Below, one piece after another: positions 7,604 through 14,326 of a DNA stretch of 14,326 nucleotides. Under the pieces are notes generated by a model. It was not told the origin of the DNA, did not search any database, and saw nothing but the letters and a program-made list of their open reading frames with translations. A program made the translations under genes and the position numbers. The DNA lies in assembly GCA_038254525.1 (NCBI GenBank), contig JBBSGC010000044.1, positions 1 through 14,326 of the forward strand. The letters run 5' to 3'. This DNA is from JBBSGC01 sp038254525. GTDB taxonomy: Bacteria > Actinomycetota > Actinomycetes > Propionibacteriales > Nocardioidaceae. Each line of letters begins with the position of its first letter. The stretch's first letter is position 1.

Positions 7604-9931
7604 TCATCGGGTTACCGTCGCCGGCGCGCCGTCACGCACGACGACGGCCACGTCGCCGACCTCGTCGGTGCGCAGCACAGTCTCACCGAGCGACTGCAGC
7701 AGCGCGATCGTCTCCGGGGCGGGATGACCGTAGTCGTTGTCGGCGCCGACGCTGACGATGGCCAGGGAAGCGCCGACGTCGGCGAGGAACGCCGGGTCCT
7801 GGTAACGGCTGCCGTGATGCGGCACCTTGAGCACGTCGGCGTGCAACGAGCTTCCCCACTGCTCGAGCTGGGACTGCGCCGATGGTTCCACGTCGCCGGT
7901 GAGCAAGAGCGTGATCCCGGCCGACTGCACCGACAAGACGACGCTCGAGTCGTTGACCGCGCCGCCGTCGCCAACACCGGCCAGTTCGAAGTGCGGCACA
8001 GGTGCCAGCACCGTCCAGGACAACCGGCCGAGGGCCTGTCGCAGCCCGGGGCCCACCTCCCGCACGGGCAGCGACTGCCCGGCCGCCCAGCGCAGGACCC
8101 CGGCGTAGTCGGGGCGGCTGGTCGCCCCGGCGCCCACCTCGATGGCGCCCACGTCGCGACCGTCCGCGACCCCGGACAGGCCGTCGACGTGGTCTGCGTG
8201 CGGGTGCGTGAGCACGACCAGCGGGACCGAGTCGACCCCGAGCCGGTCGAGGCACCGGTCGATCAGCGCCGGGTCGGGGCCGGTGTCGACGACGACCGCG
8301 GCACCGGGGCCCGCGTCCAAGACCAGCCCGTCGCCCTGTCCGACGTCGCAGGCGACCAGCACCCAGCCGTCCGGAGGCCAGCCGGGACTGATCGGGTGCA
8401 CGACCCAGATGCCGGTCAGCGCCACACAACCCAGAGCCGCCACCGGGCGGCGCAGAACGCCGCGAGCCAGCGCACTGGCTGCGATACAGGCGCCGCTGAG
8501 CGCGACGATGGCCGCGGGGCCGGTGCCCCAGCCCATCGCGGCTCCGGGTAGGGCGGCACCGTGCTCGGCGACCGTGACGATCCACCACACCATCGCTGCC
8601 GCGGCCCAACCGATGACGTGCGCGACGGGTGCGCAGACGAGCGCGACCAGGCCGGCGACCAGCCCCAGCACCGTCGCCGGGGCGACCACCGGTGCCACCA
8701 GCATGTTGGCGACGACCGCAACCAGCGACACCTGCCCGGACAGCACCGCCACCACGGGGGTGCAGGCCACCTGTGCTGCCATCGGCACCGCGATCGCCTC
8801 AGCCACCGAGCGAGGCAGCCACCCGGCAAGCGCGTCTCGCCACGGCGGCGCGAGCAGCAAGATGCCCGCGGTGGCGAGCACCGACAGGGTGAAGCCGGCC
8901 GATCGGGCGAGCCACGGGTCGACGAGCACGAGCACGAGCACGGCCACCGACAGTGCCCGCACGCCGCGGCGTCGCCCGCCGGCACCCAGGCCGGCGACCG
9001 CGACCAGTCCCATCGCGGCTGCCCTCAGCACGCTCGGCTCGGGCCGCGCAAGCACCACGAATCCGACGGTGGCGACGGTCCCGACCACGACCTGCAGGTA
9101 GCCACGGGCTCCCAGCCAGCGGGCAAGAGTCAGCAGGAAAGCCAGCACGATAGTGAGATTGGTGCCGGAGACCGCCAGCAGGTGCGTCAGCCCGCACACC
9201 CGGAAGGCGTCGCCCAGTGCGGGGCTGATCGCCGAGTCGTCGCCGTCGACCAGCGCCGGGGTGAGCTCCCGCTCGGTCTGCCCCGCTCGCGCGACTCCCT
9301 CGCGAATACCGCCCCGCAGGGCGCCCGAGGCGTTCCACCACCACGACGGTGACGAGATGACGCCCTCGAGGCGGCTCGGGATCAGCACCGCTGCGTCACG
9401 CGGGTCGGTGGAGCGCTCGAGGCGCCCCACCACCCGGACCGTGCTGCCGAGGCGCAGGCCGAGCCAGCTGTCGTCGGCGAACACCACCGCCGGTGAGCGG
9501 ACCGAGGTGGTGACTCCCCGGCCGGTGACCTGGTCGATTCGGACGTCCACGACGACGACGTCGCCGAACCGTCCTGGTCGCGCGACCGGGTCGGAGGTGA
9601 GGGTGACCTGTGCGTCCACAGCGGCACCTGCTGCTGCCAGCTGGGGCACCGGCCCGGCGCCGACGACCGTCAGCCGCAGACCGGCGGCCACCATGGCGGC
9701 GGCGGACGCGAGCAGCACAGCGGTCAGCCGCGGGTCGGCCCGCCGGGCCAGCAAGGGGCCGGCGACGAGCAGCGCAGCGCCGGCCAGCACCGTCCGGCCG
9801 GCCGGTAGCTGCAGGGCGAGCGCGCAGACCAGCCACGCCGACAAGGCAGAGGCCGCGAGGCGCGCATCGATGGCCAGCCGCGGCTCCTCGGCGTCGGCAT
9901 CCCCGTCGGGCCCGTCGGCCCGCAGCCTCAC
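7604..9931 (-). CDS. comEC: ComEC/Rec2-family DNA uptake channel with C-terminal metallo-beta-lactamase domain
   Basis: ComEC forms the inner-membrane channel that takes up single-stranded DNA. The 775-residue protein has the full domain set. It begins with an N-terminal membrane segment pair and an OB-like DUF4131 region (about 25-195). The multi-helix competence domain follows, with the signature THLLAVSGTNL beginning near residue 249 (His250). A metallo-beta-lactamase domain starts near residue 525. That domain retains HPHADH (His576, His578, Asp580, His581), then LLTGDVEP and KVPHHGSRYQD, so its proposed nuclease role (degrading the non-transported strand) could be active. The GTG start at 9931 lies 13 bp after the comEA stop, so the two are almost certainly one operon. 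Length and motifs show no sign of decay. Competence is rarely demonstrated in actinobacteria, so the cellular role is inferred. Confidence 0.93.
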   Translation of the reverse strand: MRLRADGPDGDADAEEPRLAIDARLAASALSAWLVCALALQLPAGRTVLAGAALLVAGPLLARRADPRLTAVLLASAAAMVAAGLRLTVVGAGPVPQLAAAGAAVDAQVTLTSDPVARPGRFGDVVVVDVRIDQVTGRGVTTSVRSPAVVFADDSWLGLRLGSTVRVVGRLERSTDPRDAAVLIPSRLEGVISSPSWWWNASGALRGGIREGVARAGQTERELTPALVDGDDSAISPALGDAFRVCGLTHLLAVSGTNLTIVLAFLLTLARWLGARGYLQVVVGTVATVGFVVLARPEPSVLRAAAMGLVAVAGLGAGGRRRGVRALSVAVLVLVLVDPWLARSAGFTLSVLATAGILLLAPPWRDALAGWLPRSVAEAIAVPMAAQVACTPVVAVLSGQVSLVAVVANMLVAPVVAPATVLGLVAGLVALVCAPVAHVIGWAAAAMVWWIVTVAEHGAALPGAAMGWGTGPAAIVALSGACIAASALARGVLRRPVAALGCVALTGIWVVHPISPGWPPDGWVLVACDVGQGDGLVLDAGPGAAVVVDTGPDPALIDRCLDRLGVDSVPLVVLTHPHADHVDGLSGVADGRDVGAIEVGAGATSRPDYAGVLRWAAGQSLPVREVGPGLRQALGRLSWTVLAPVPHFELAGVGDGGAVNDSSVVLSVQSAGITLLLTGDVEPSAQSQLEQWGSSLHADVLKVPHHGSRYQDPAFLADVGASLAIVSVGADNDYGHPAPETIALLQSLGETVLRTDEVGDVAVVVRDGAPATVTR

Positions 9932-9944
9932 CCAGCCACCGTGC

Positions 9945-10949
9945 TCACACGGTCACCAGGTCCCTCAGATCGGCCAGCGTCGCGTCGCCGATGCCGTCGA
10001 CCTCGAGCAGCTCGTCGACGCTGGTGAACGAGCCGTTCTGCGTGCGCCAGTCGAGGATCGCCTGGGCGGTCACCGGGCCGACGCCCGGCAGCGTGTCAAG
10101 CTGCTCAGCGGTCGCGGTGTTGAGGTTGACCAGCGCGCCCGACGAGGGGAGGCCCGACGGCGGCGCAGTTGCCGGGGCACCGGGGACGGCGGCGGGCCGC
10201 ACGCCGACCAGTAGCTGCTCCCCGTCGACCAGCTGGCGCGCCAGGTTGAGCGTCGTGAGGTCGACTCCGGGTCGCGCACCGCCGGCGGCGTCCAGGGCGT
10301 CGGCCACCCGCGAGCCCTGCGGCAGAGTGACGATCCCGGGCCGGCGAACTCTGCCGGTGACGTCAACGATGACGGCGGCACCCGCAGGGGATGGGCCGGT
10401 CGTCCCCGTCGCATCCGCAGTGCCGGTGCCCGGCGCGCCGGGCGGCCCCGAGGTGGCGGCCGCGGTGCTCAGAGCTCCCGTCCCGGAAGTCGCCGGGCCG
10501 TCGGCCACCGGCGCGAGCGGGGCCACCGGTTGCACCTGCGGGCGCCCGGCCAGTGCCCACCAGGCCGCTACGCACAGCAACCCAGCGACCAGAGCGGCCA
10601 GCACGCCCAGGTGCGAGCCGGTGAACCGGCCGACCGCAGCCTCGCGCAACGCCACCGGCAACCGGTCACCCACTGCGGCTCGCGACCGTGCCGTACGAGG
10701 CTGCGGCCGCGCGGCATGCCGTCCCGCTGGGTCGCCACCGCGATCTGGCCGCGACGGGGGTCCGACCTCGTCCCACCCGGGTGCGGCTTGCGCGGCCCGG
10801 GCTTCGTCCGGCCGGTCCGTGGTCAACGGCCCAGCGGGCGCCGAGCCGAGCTCGTGAGCCAACTCGACTCCAAGCAGGTCAAGGCGCCGGCGCGCCGCAT
10901 CCGACGAGCCGGGCCGGTTCGCCGCTGTCGCACGCCCCTTGTCGACCAT
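9945..10949 (-). CDS. comEA: ComEA-type membrane-anchored DNA receptor with SLBB and helix-hairpin-helix domains
   Basis: ComEA binds incoming double-stranded DNA outside the membrane and passes it to ComEC. The 334-residue protein has a charged, Pro/Arg-rich N-terminus of about 110 residues, then one membrane helix (about 112-135). A Gly/Ala/Thr/Pro-rich linker follows (136-190), then an SLBB domain (192-250: VIVDVTGRVRRPGI through VDGEQLLVGV), and finally paired helix-hairpin-helix motifs (272-334) with VNLNTATAEQLDTLPGVGP and VDGIGDATLADL. The cytoplasmic tail is much longer than in Bacillus ComEA. The ATG at 10949 has no ribosome site, but TAGCGT lies 6 bases upstream, which suggests a leaderless mRNA. 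comEC follows after 13 bp and holA after that. Confidence 0.92.
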   Translation of the reverse strand: MVDKGRATAANRPGSSDAARRRLDLLGVELAHELGSAPAGPLTTDRPDEARAAQAAPGWDEVGPPSRPDRGGDPAGRHAARPQPRTARSRAAVGDRLPVALREAAVGRFTGSHLGVLAALVAGLLCVAAWWALAGRPQVQPVAPLAPVADGPATSGTGALSTAAATSGPPGAPGTGTADATGTTGPSPAGAAVIVDVTGRVRRPGIVTLPQGSRVADALDAAGGARPGVDLTTLNLARQLVDGEQLLVGVRPAAVPGAPATAPPSGLPSSGALVNLNTATAEQLDTLPGVGPVTAQAILDWRTQNGSFTSVDELLEVDGIGDATLADLRDLVTV

Positions 10950-10955
10950 GCTTAG

Positions 10956-10961
10956 ACGCTA
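10956..10961 (-). promoter_or_regulatory. -10 box of a leaderless comEA-comEC-holA transcript
   Basis: TAGCGT on the minus strand ends 6 bases before the A of the comEA ATG, the spacing at which RNA would begin at or next to the start codon. No purine-rich ribosome site exists here. There is no clear -35 box. The rest of the 108-bp gap to the DegV gene (10962-11057) shows no gene or strong hairpin. Confidence 0.45.
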
Positions 10962-11057
10962 GGCAGCAAGCGGGACCTCCGGGTGCGCCGAGACGCATCT
11001 GTGGACAGCCGCGGTTGGTGCGAAGTCTGCGGGCAGCGGTCCGGCGGAAGGGCGGAC

Positions 11058-11903
11058 TCAGGCGGGTGCAACCACGACCGCGACCATGCCGGGACCGACG
11101 TGGGCCCCGATCACCGCGCCGACCTCGCTGACCTGCACGCCGGCGAGCTGCAGCCGCTCCGACAGCCGCGTGCCAAGCGTCTGCGCCCGCTCGACCGCGG
11201 CCAGGTGCTGGACCGCCACGCGTACCGGGCCGTCGATCCCCTTGGCCGCCTCCACCGCCAGCTCCTCGATCCTGCCCAGCGCGCGCGCCGCGGTGCGGAC
11301 CTTCTCCAGAGGACCGATCCGGCCATCGCGCACGGTCAGCAGCGGCTTGACCGCGAGTGCGGAACCGACCAGCGCCGCGGCCGCCCCGATCCGCCCGCCG
11401 CGCCGCAGGTGCTCCAGGGTGTCGACGTAGAAGTAGGAGACGGTCGCCGCCGCAGAGGCGGTCGCCGCGGCGGCCGCGGCCGCCGCGTCCCCACCGGCGC
11501 GCAGCTCGTCGGACGCGGCGAGCACCGCGAAGCCGACCCCCATCCCGACCTGCCGGGTGTCAACGGTCCAAACCGGCAGCGCGGCGCGCGCGGCGGCCTG
11601 CTCGGCGGACTCAAAGGTCCCCGAGACGGCTCCGGACAGGTGCACCGACACCGCACCGGTGCAGCCCTCGCCGGCCAGCGCCTCGTAGGCGGCGAGAAAT
11701 GCCTGGGGCGCCGGCCGCGACGTGCTGATCGGCGCGAACTGCCGCAGCGCCGCCGCCACGGCGTCCGGAGTCCCCTGCAGCCCCTCGGCGAACGAGCGAG
11801 TCCCGATCACCACCTGCAGCGGAACCACCCGGATGCCGCGGGCGGCTACCACTGCGGCCGGCAAGGTGGCGGTCGAGTCGGTGACGACGGCGACGGGCGG
11901 CAT
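11058..11903 (-). CDS. DegV-family fatty-acid-binding protein
   Basis: DegV proteins (relatives of FakB) bind a fatty acid in a deep pocket; in Firmicutes they present it to the kinase FakA. The 281-residue product shows the family landmarks: VVTDSTA (6-12), STSRPAPQAF (60-69), HLSGAVSGTFESA (88-100), VDTRQVGMG (114-122), VDTLEHLRRGGRIG (160-173) and IGAHVGPGM (265-273). An alanine-rich stretch, with eight alanines in a row at 140-147, sits between the lipid-binding landmarks. No FakA-like kinase is visible nearby (the APH-type kinases in this window are unrelated in fold to FakA), so the role may be fatty-acid transport or storage. The ATG at 11903 has no ribosome site; TAGCCT lies 6 bases upstream. 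Confidence 0.92.
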   Translation of the reverse strand: MPPVAVVTDSTATLPAAVVAARGIRVVPLQVVIGTRSFAEGLQGTPDAVAAALRQFAPISTSRPAPQAFLAAYEALAGEGCTGAVSVHLSGAVSGTFESAEQAAARAALPVWTVDTRQVGMGVGFAVLAASDELRAGGDAAAAAAAATASAAATVSYFYVDTLEHLRRGGRIGAAAALVGSALAVKPLLTVRDGRIGPLEKVRTAARALGRIEELAVEAAKGIDGPVRVAVQHLAAVERAQTLGTRLSERLQLAGVQVSEVGAVIGAHVGPGMVAVVVAPA

Positions 11904-11909
11904 GCCCGC

Positions 11910-11915
11910 AGGCTA
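11910..11915 (-). promoter_or_regulatory. -10 box of a leaderless degV transcript
   Basis: TAGCCT on the minus strand is followed by 6 bases and then the ATG at 11903, the same geometry as at comEA. No ribosome site or convincing -35 box is visible. Confidence 0.4.
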
Positions 11916-11945
11916 GTGGTGCAGCCGACCGAGGCACCGATGTGC

Positions 11946-11950
11946 AAGGG
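11946..11950 (+). promoter_or_regulatory. Ribosome binding site deciding the split-barrel gene start
   Basis: AAGGG lies exactly 8 bases before the GTG at 11959. The in-frame GTG at 11950 overlaps this site and so is a poor start. Confidence 0.5.
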
Positions 11951-11958
11951 TGCGCACC

Positions 11959-12507
11959 GTGTACGAGACGCCGCAGGAGCTGGCCGCCCTGGACTCGCTG
12001 CTCACCCGCTCGCTCGCCGGCGCCACGACGCACCTGCGCGGGATCATCCAGGCACCCGAGCGCACGCTGGACGCGCGCGAGACCTGCGCCGTGCTCACCG
12101 GGATGCGCACGCTGGCGCTGGCCACGGTGACCGCGTCCGGTGAGCCGCGGATCAGCGGCGTCGACGGCCACTTCCTGCACACCCGCTGGGTATTCACCAC
12201 CTCCGGTGCCGCCGCCAAGGCGCGCCACCTGCGCCGGCGACCGCAGGCCTCGGCCGCGCACCTGGTCGGTGACGACCTCGGCGTCTTCACCCACGGCCGG
12301 GTGGAGCGGCTTGACCCCGGGCACCCCGACTTCGCGAGCCTCGAGGCACACCTCGCGGACCACTACGGCAGCTCGCCGGGCAGCTGGGGTGACGACATCG
12401 CCTATCTGCGCCTGCACCCGCACTGGATGGTCGCCTACGCCTCCGACAAGGCGGCGTTGCTGGCCTCGACCGGGGCAACCGACGATCCGGTCACAGAACG
12501 ACGCTGA
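11959..12507 (+). CDS. Pyridoxamine 5'-phosphate oxidase-family (FMN/F420 split-barrel) protein
   Basis: The 182-residue product has the split-barrel core. [19 protein letters not shown] gives the first strands with the typical A-T-V-x-x-x-G-x-P pattern. [18 protein letters not shown] follows, with the basic residues that hold a flavin phosphate, then [20 protein letters not shown] roughly 35-residue N-terminal helical part precedes the core and an acidic C-terminal half follows, with the motif [12 protein letters not shown]. Such proteins bind FMN, F420 or haem and reduce or oxidise small molecules; the substrate is unknown, and true PdxH activity is unlikely given the short, divergent sequence. 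It diverges from the DegV gene with about 55 bp between starts, and its last 17 bp overlap the end of leuS on the other strand. Confidence 0.8.
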   Translation: MYETPQELAALDSLLTRSLAGATTHLRGIIQAPERTLDARETCAVLTGMRTLALATVTASGEPRISGVDGHFLHTRWVFTTSGAAAKARHLRRRPQASAAHLVGDDLGVFTHGRVERLDPGHPDFASLEAHLADHYGSSPGSWGDDIAYLRLHPHWMVAYASDKAALLASTGATDDPVTERR

Positions 12508-14326
12508 CCAGCTTCGGCGCGCGTACGACCACCCTGCGGACCGGTCGACCCTCGATCGCGCGGCGCACGTGCTCGTCGGCCAGGGCCGCCTGCTCCAGGT
12601 CGGTGGCACCGATGTCGGGCGCCACCTGCAACCGGGCGCGGACCTTGCCCTGCACCTGCACTACCGCCGTCACCGACTCCTGCACGAGCAGCTCCGGGTC
12701 GGCAACCGGCCAACCGGCCAGCGCGACGGTCGGCTCGTGCCCCAGGGCCTCCCACATCTCCTCGGCGGTGTACGGCGCGACCAGGCTGAGCATGATCGCG
12801 ACAGCCTCCACCGCCTCCCGTACGGCCGGATCCGCACCGCCGCAGCCGGAGTCGATGGCCTTGCGGGTCGCGTTGACCAGCTCCATCACCCGGGCGACGA
12901 AGACGTTGAACCGATGCGACTCGATCAGCTCGGTGGCGTCGCGGACGGTGCCGGCAGTGACCCGACGCAGCGCGATGTCACCGGTGAGGGGCTCCGGGCC
13001 AGAACCATCACCGACATCGTGGGCGAGCCGCCAGGCGCGCTGCAGGAACCTCAGTGAACCAGCGGGCGACATGTCGGCCCAGTCGATGTCGTCCGCCGGC
13101 GGTCCCGCGAACACCATCGTCAGCCGCACCGCGTCCACTCCGAAGCGGTCGATCTGCTCGCCCAGGTCGACGCCGTTGCCCAGCGACTTCGACATCGACC
13201 TGCCCTGGTTGATCACCTGGCCCTGGTTCAGCAGCGCCCGGAAGGGCTCGGTGAAGTCCACCAGGTCCAGGTCGTACAGGACCTTGGTGAAGAACCGGCT
13301 GTACAACAGGTGGCCGGTGGCGTGCTCGACCCCACCGACGTACTGGTCGACCGGCATCCAACGACGGACCTGCTCGGGGTCGAACGGCCCCCCGGTGAAG
13401 TGCGGTGAGCAGTAGCGCAGGAAGTACCACGAGGAGTCCACGAAGGTGTCCATGGTGTCGGTGTCCCGGGTCGCCGGGCCGGCGCAGCGCGGGCACGTCG
13501 TCGCCACCCACTCGGCCGCCCCGGCCAGCGGTGAGGTGCCCTGAGGCGCCAGGTCCGCGCCCCACAGGTCGGGCAGCCGCACCGGCAGCTGTTCGTCGGG
13601 GACCGCCACCTCACCGCACGACGCGCAGTGCACGATGGGGATCGGCGCCCCCCAGTAGCGCTGCCGGCTCAGCAGCCAGTCGCGCAGCCGGTAGGTGACT
13701 GTCCGCTCACCACGGCCGGTGGCCTCCAGCCAGTCGATGATCTGGGCCTTCGCGGTGGCGACGTCGAGACCGTCGAGGCTGATCTCGTCGTTGGTCGAGT
13801 TGATCGCCGGCCCCTCCCCCACGTACGCGTCGCCGGTGAAGCCGTCGGGTGGCCGCACCGTGCGTACGATCGGGAGGCTGCGGGTCATTGCGAAGCCCCA
13901 GTCGCGCTGGTCCTGACCGGGCACCGCCATGATCGCGCCGGTGCCGTAGTCGGGCAGCACGTAGTCGGCGACGAAGACGGGGATCCGCCAGCCGGTCACC
14001 GGGTTGATCGCTCGCGCGCCCAGGAAGACGCCGGTCTTGGGCCGTTCGGCGGTCAGCCGCTCGATCTCCGAGGTGAGCTTGGTCTTCTCGACGTAGGCCT
14101 CGAACGCCGGGCGCTGTTCGGCGGTGCAGAGCCGCTCGGCCAGCGCAGAGTCGGGCGCGACGACCATGAAGGTCGCCCCGAACAGCGTGTCTGGTCGGGT
14201 GGTGAACACCCTGATCGTCTCCGTGCTGCGGTCGACCGGGAAGTCGACGTGGGCTCCCTCGGAGCGACCGATCCAGTTGCGTTGCATGGTGAGGACCCGC
14301 TCCGGCCAGTGGCCCGCCAGCTCAGC
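12491..14326 (-). CDS. leuS: Leucyl-tRNA synthetase, C-terminal 611 residues (5' end outside window)
   Basis: LeuRS charges tRNA-Leu. The frame is open to the right edge and reads [19 protein letters not shown] near its start, a standard LeuRS segment, so roughly the first 220 residues with the HIGH motif are missing. The CP1 editing domain is intact: [11 protein letters not shown] (fragment 42-52) includes the threonine matching E. coli Thr252. [15 protein letters not shown] (128-142) ends in the aspartate matching Asp345, so post-transfer editing should work. A zinc-binding part (CASC and CPRC) precedes [16 protein letters not shown]. The KMSKS loop reads SMSKS (377-381, at 13198-13184). 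The anticodon-binding domain follows ([18 protein letters not shown]), and the C-terminal domain ends [13 protein letters not shown]. The stop at 12493-12491 overlaps the facing split-barrel gene. Confidence 0.97.
   Translation of the reverse strand, partial: AELAGHWPERVLTMQRNWIGRSEGAHVDFPVDRSTETIRVFTTRPDTLFGATFMVVAPDSALAERLCTAEQRPAFEAYVEKTKLTSEIERLTAERPKTGVFLGARAINPVTGWRIPVFVADYVLPDYGTGAIMAVPGQDQRDWGFAMTRSLPIVRTVRPPDGFTGDAYVGEGPAINSTNDEISLDGLDVATAKAQIIDWLEATGRGERTVTYRLRDWLLSRQRYWGAPIPIVHCASCGEVAVPDEQLPVRLPDLWGADLAPQGTSPLAGAAEWVATTCPRCAGPATRDTDTMDTFVDSSWYFLRYCSPHFTGGPFDPEQVRRWMPVDQYVGGVEHATGHLLYSRFFTKVLYDLDLVDFTEPFRALLNQGQVINQGRSMSKSLGNGVDLGEQIDRFGVDAVRLTMVFAGPPADDIDWADMSPAGSLRFLQRAWRLAHDVGDGSGPEPLTGDIALRRVTAGTVRDATELIESHRFNVFVARVMELVNATRKAIDSGCGGADPAVREAVEAVAIMLSLVAPYTAEEMWEALGHEPTVALAGWPVADPELLVQESVTAVVQVQGKVRARLQVAPDIGATDLEQAALADEHVRRAIEGRPVRRVVVRAPKLVSVVL

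Noticed and set aside
8924..8941. Three tandem GAGCAC hexamers in comEC
   Set aside because: They encode a Val-Leu run in a membrane helix; three short copies in a hydrophobic helix are expected by codon bias and no function is implied.
11000..11008. DnaA-box-like TGTGGACAG (CTGTCCACA on the other strand) in the comEA/degV gap
   Set aside because: It matches the actinobacterial box at 8 of 9 positions but stands alone, and a few such matches are expected by chance in 14 kb. No AT-rich or iterated region suggests an origin.
11023..11057. Possible degV terminator hairpin (GTCCG and CGGAC arms)
   Set aside because: The stem is only 5 bp with a 9-base loop and no T-run; it is indistinguishable from background in GC-rich DNA.

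Overview
The window is GC-rich and densely coded throughout. It contains an actinobacterial-type EF4 (LepA), comEA-comEC-holA facing rpsT, an actinobacterial-style leuS, many GTG starts and TAGNNT -10 boxes. This points to a high-GC actinobacterium; the sequence does not let me name the genus. As far as I recall, DegV, comEA, comEC, holA, a facing rpsT and a nearby lepA also occur in this relative arrangement in Mycobacterium tuberculosis (Rv2417c to Rv2404c region), so this is a conserved chromosomal neighbourhood with insertions rather than a mobile island. I see no insertion sequence, CRISPR array, tRNA, rRNA or prophage gene.

Layout. The left edge (minus strand) holds the first 58 codons of a probable long-chain acyl-CoA ligase. 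Upstream of it on the same strand is a 12-helix major facilitator exporter with its own promoter and three AACCGG repeats just upstream of that promoter. Next comes lepA (minus). Diverging from lepA is a pair of overlapping genes for related APH-fold (aminoglycoside/choline kinase-like) phosphotransferases on the plus strand, followed by rpsT, whose likely promoter starts inside the second kinase gene. rpsT converges on a minus-strand block: a DUF2231 membrane protein, then upstream holA, comEC and comEA. A DegV-family lipid-binding protein follows on the minus strand, then a divergent plus-strand FMN split-barrel (pyridoxamine-phosphate-oxidase-like) gene. The window ends in leuS (minus, 5' end outside), whose 3' end overlaps the split-barrel gene by 17 bp.

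How the genes work together. Translation dominates: leuS, rpsT and lepA. comEA and comEC would form a DNA uptake channel and holA encodes the clamp-loader delta subunit; the three lie close enough for one transcript, ending at a GC-rich hairpin just after holA. The least explained part is the kinase pair, in which both proteins keep the full catalytic set and the genes overlap by ATGA. They sit between two translation genes and their substrate cannot be read from sequence.

No strongly novel multi-gene system stands out. The items most worth a second look are the coupled kinase pair, the AACCGG repeats at the exporter promoter, the two apparently leaderless starts (comEA and degV), and the altered KMSKS loop in LeuRS. 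All gaps between genes are shorter than about 110 bp.
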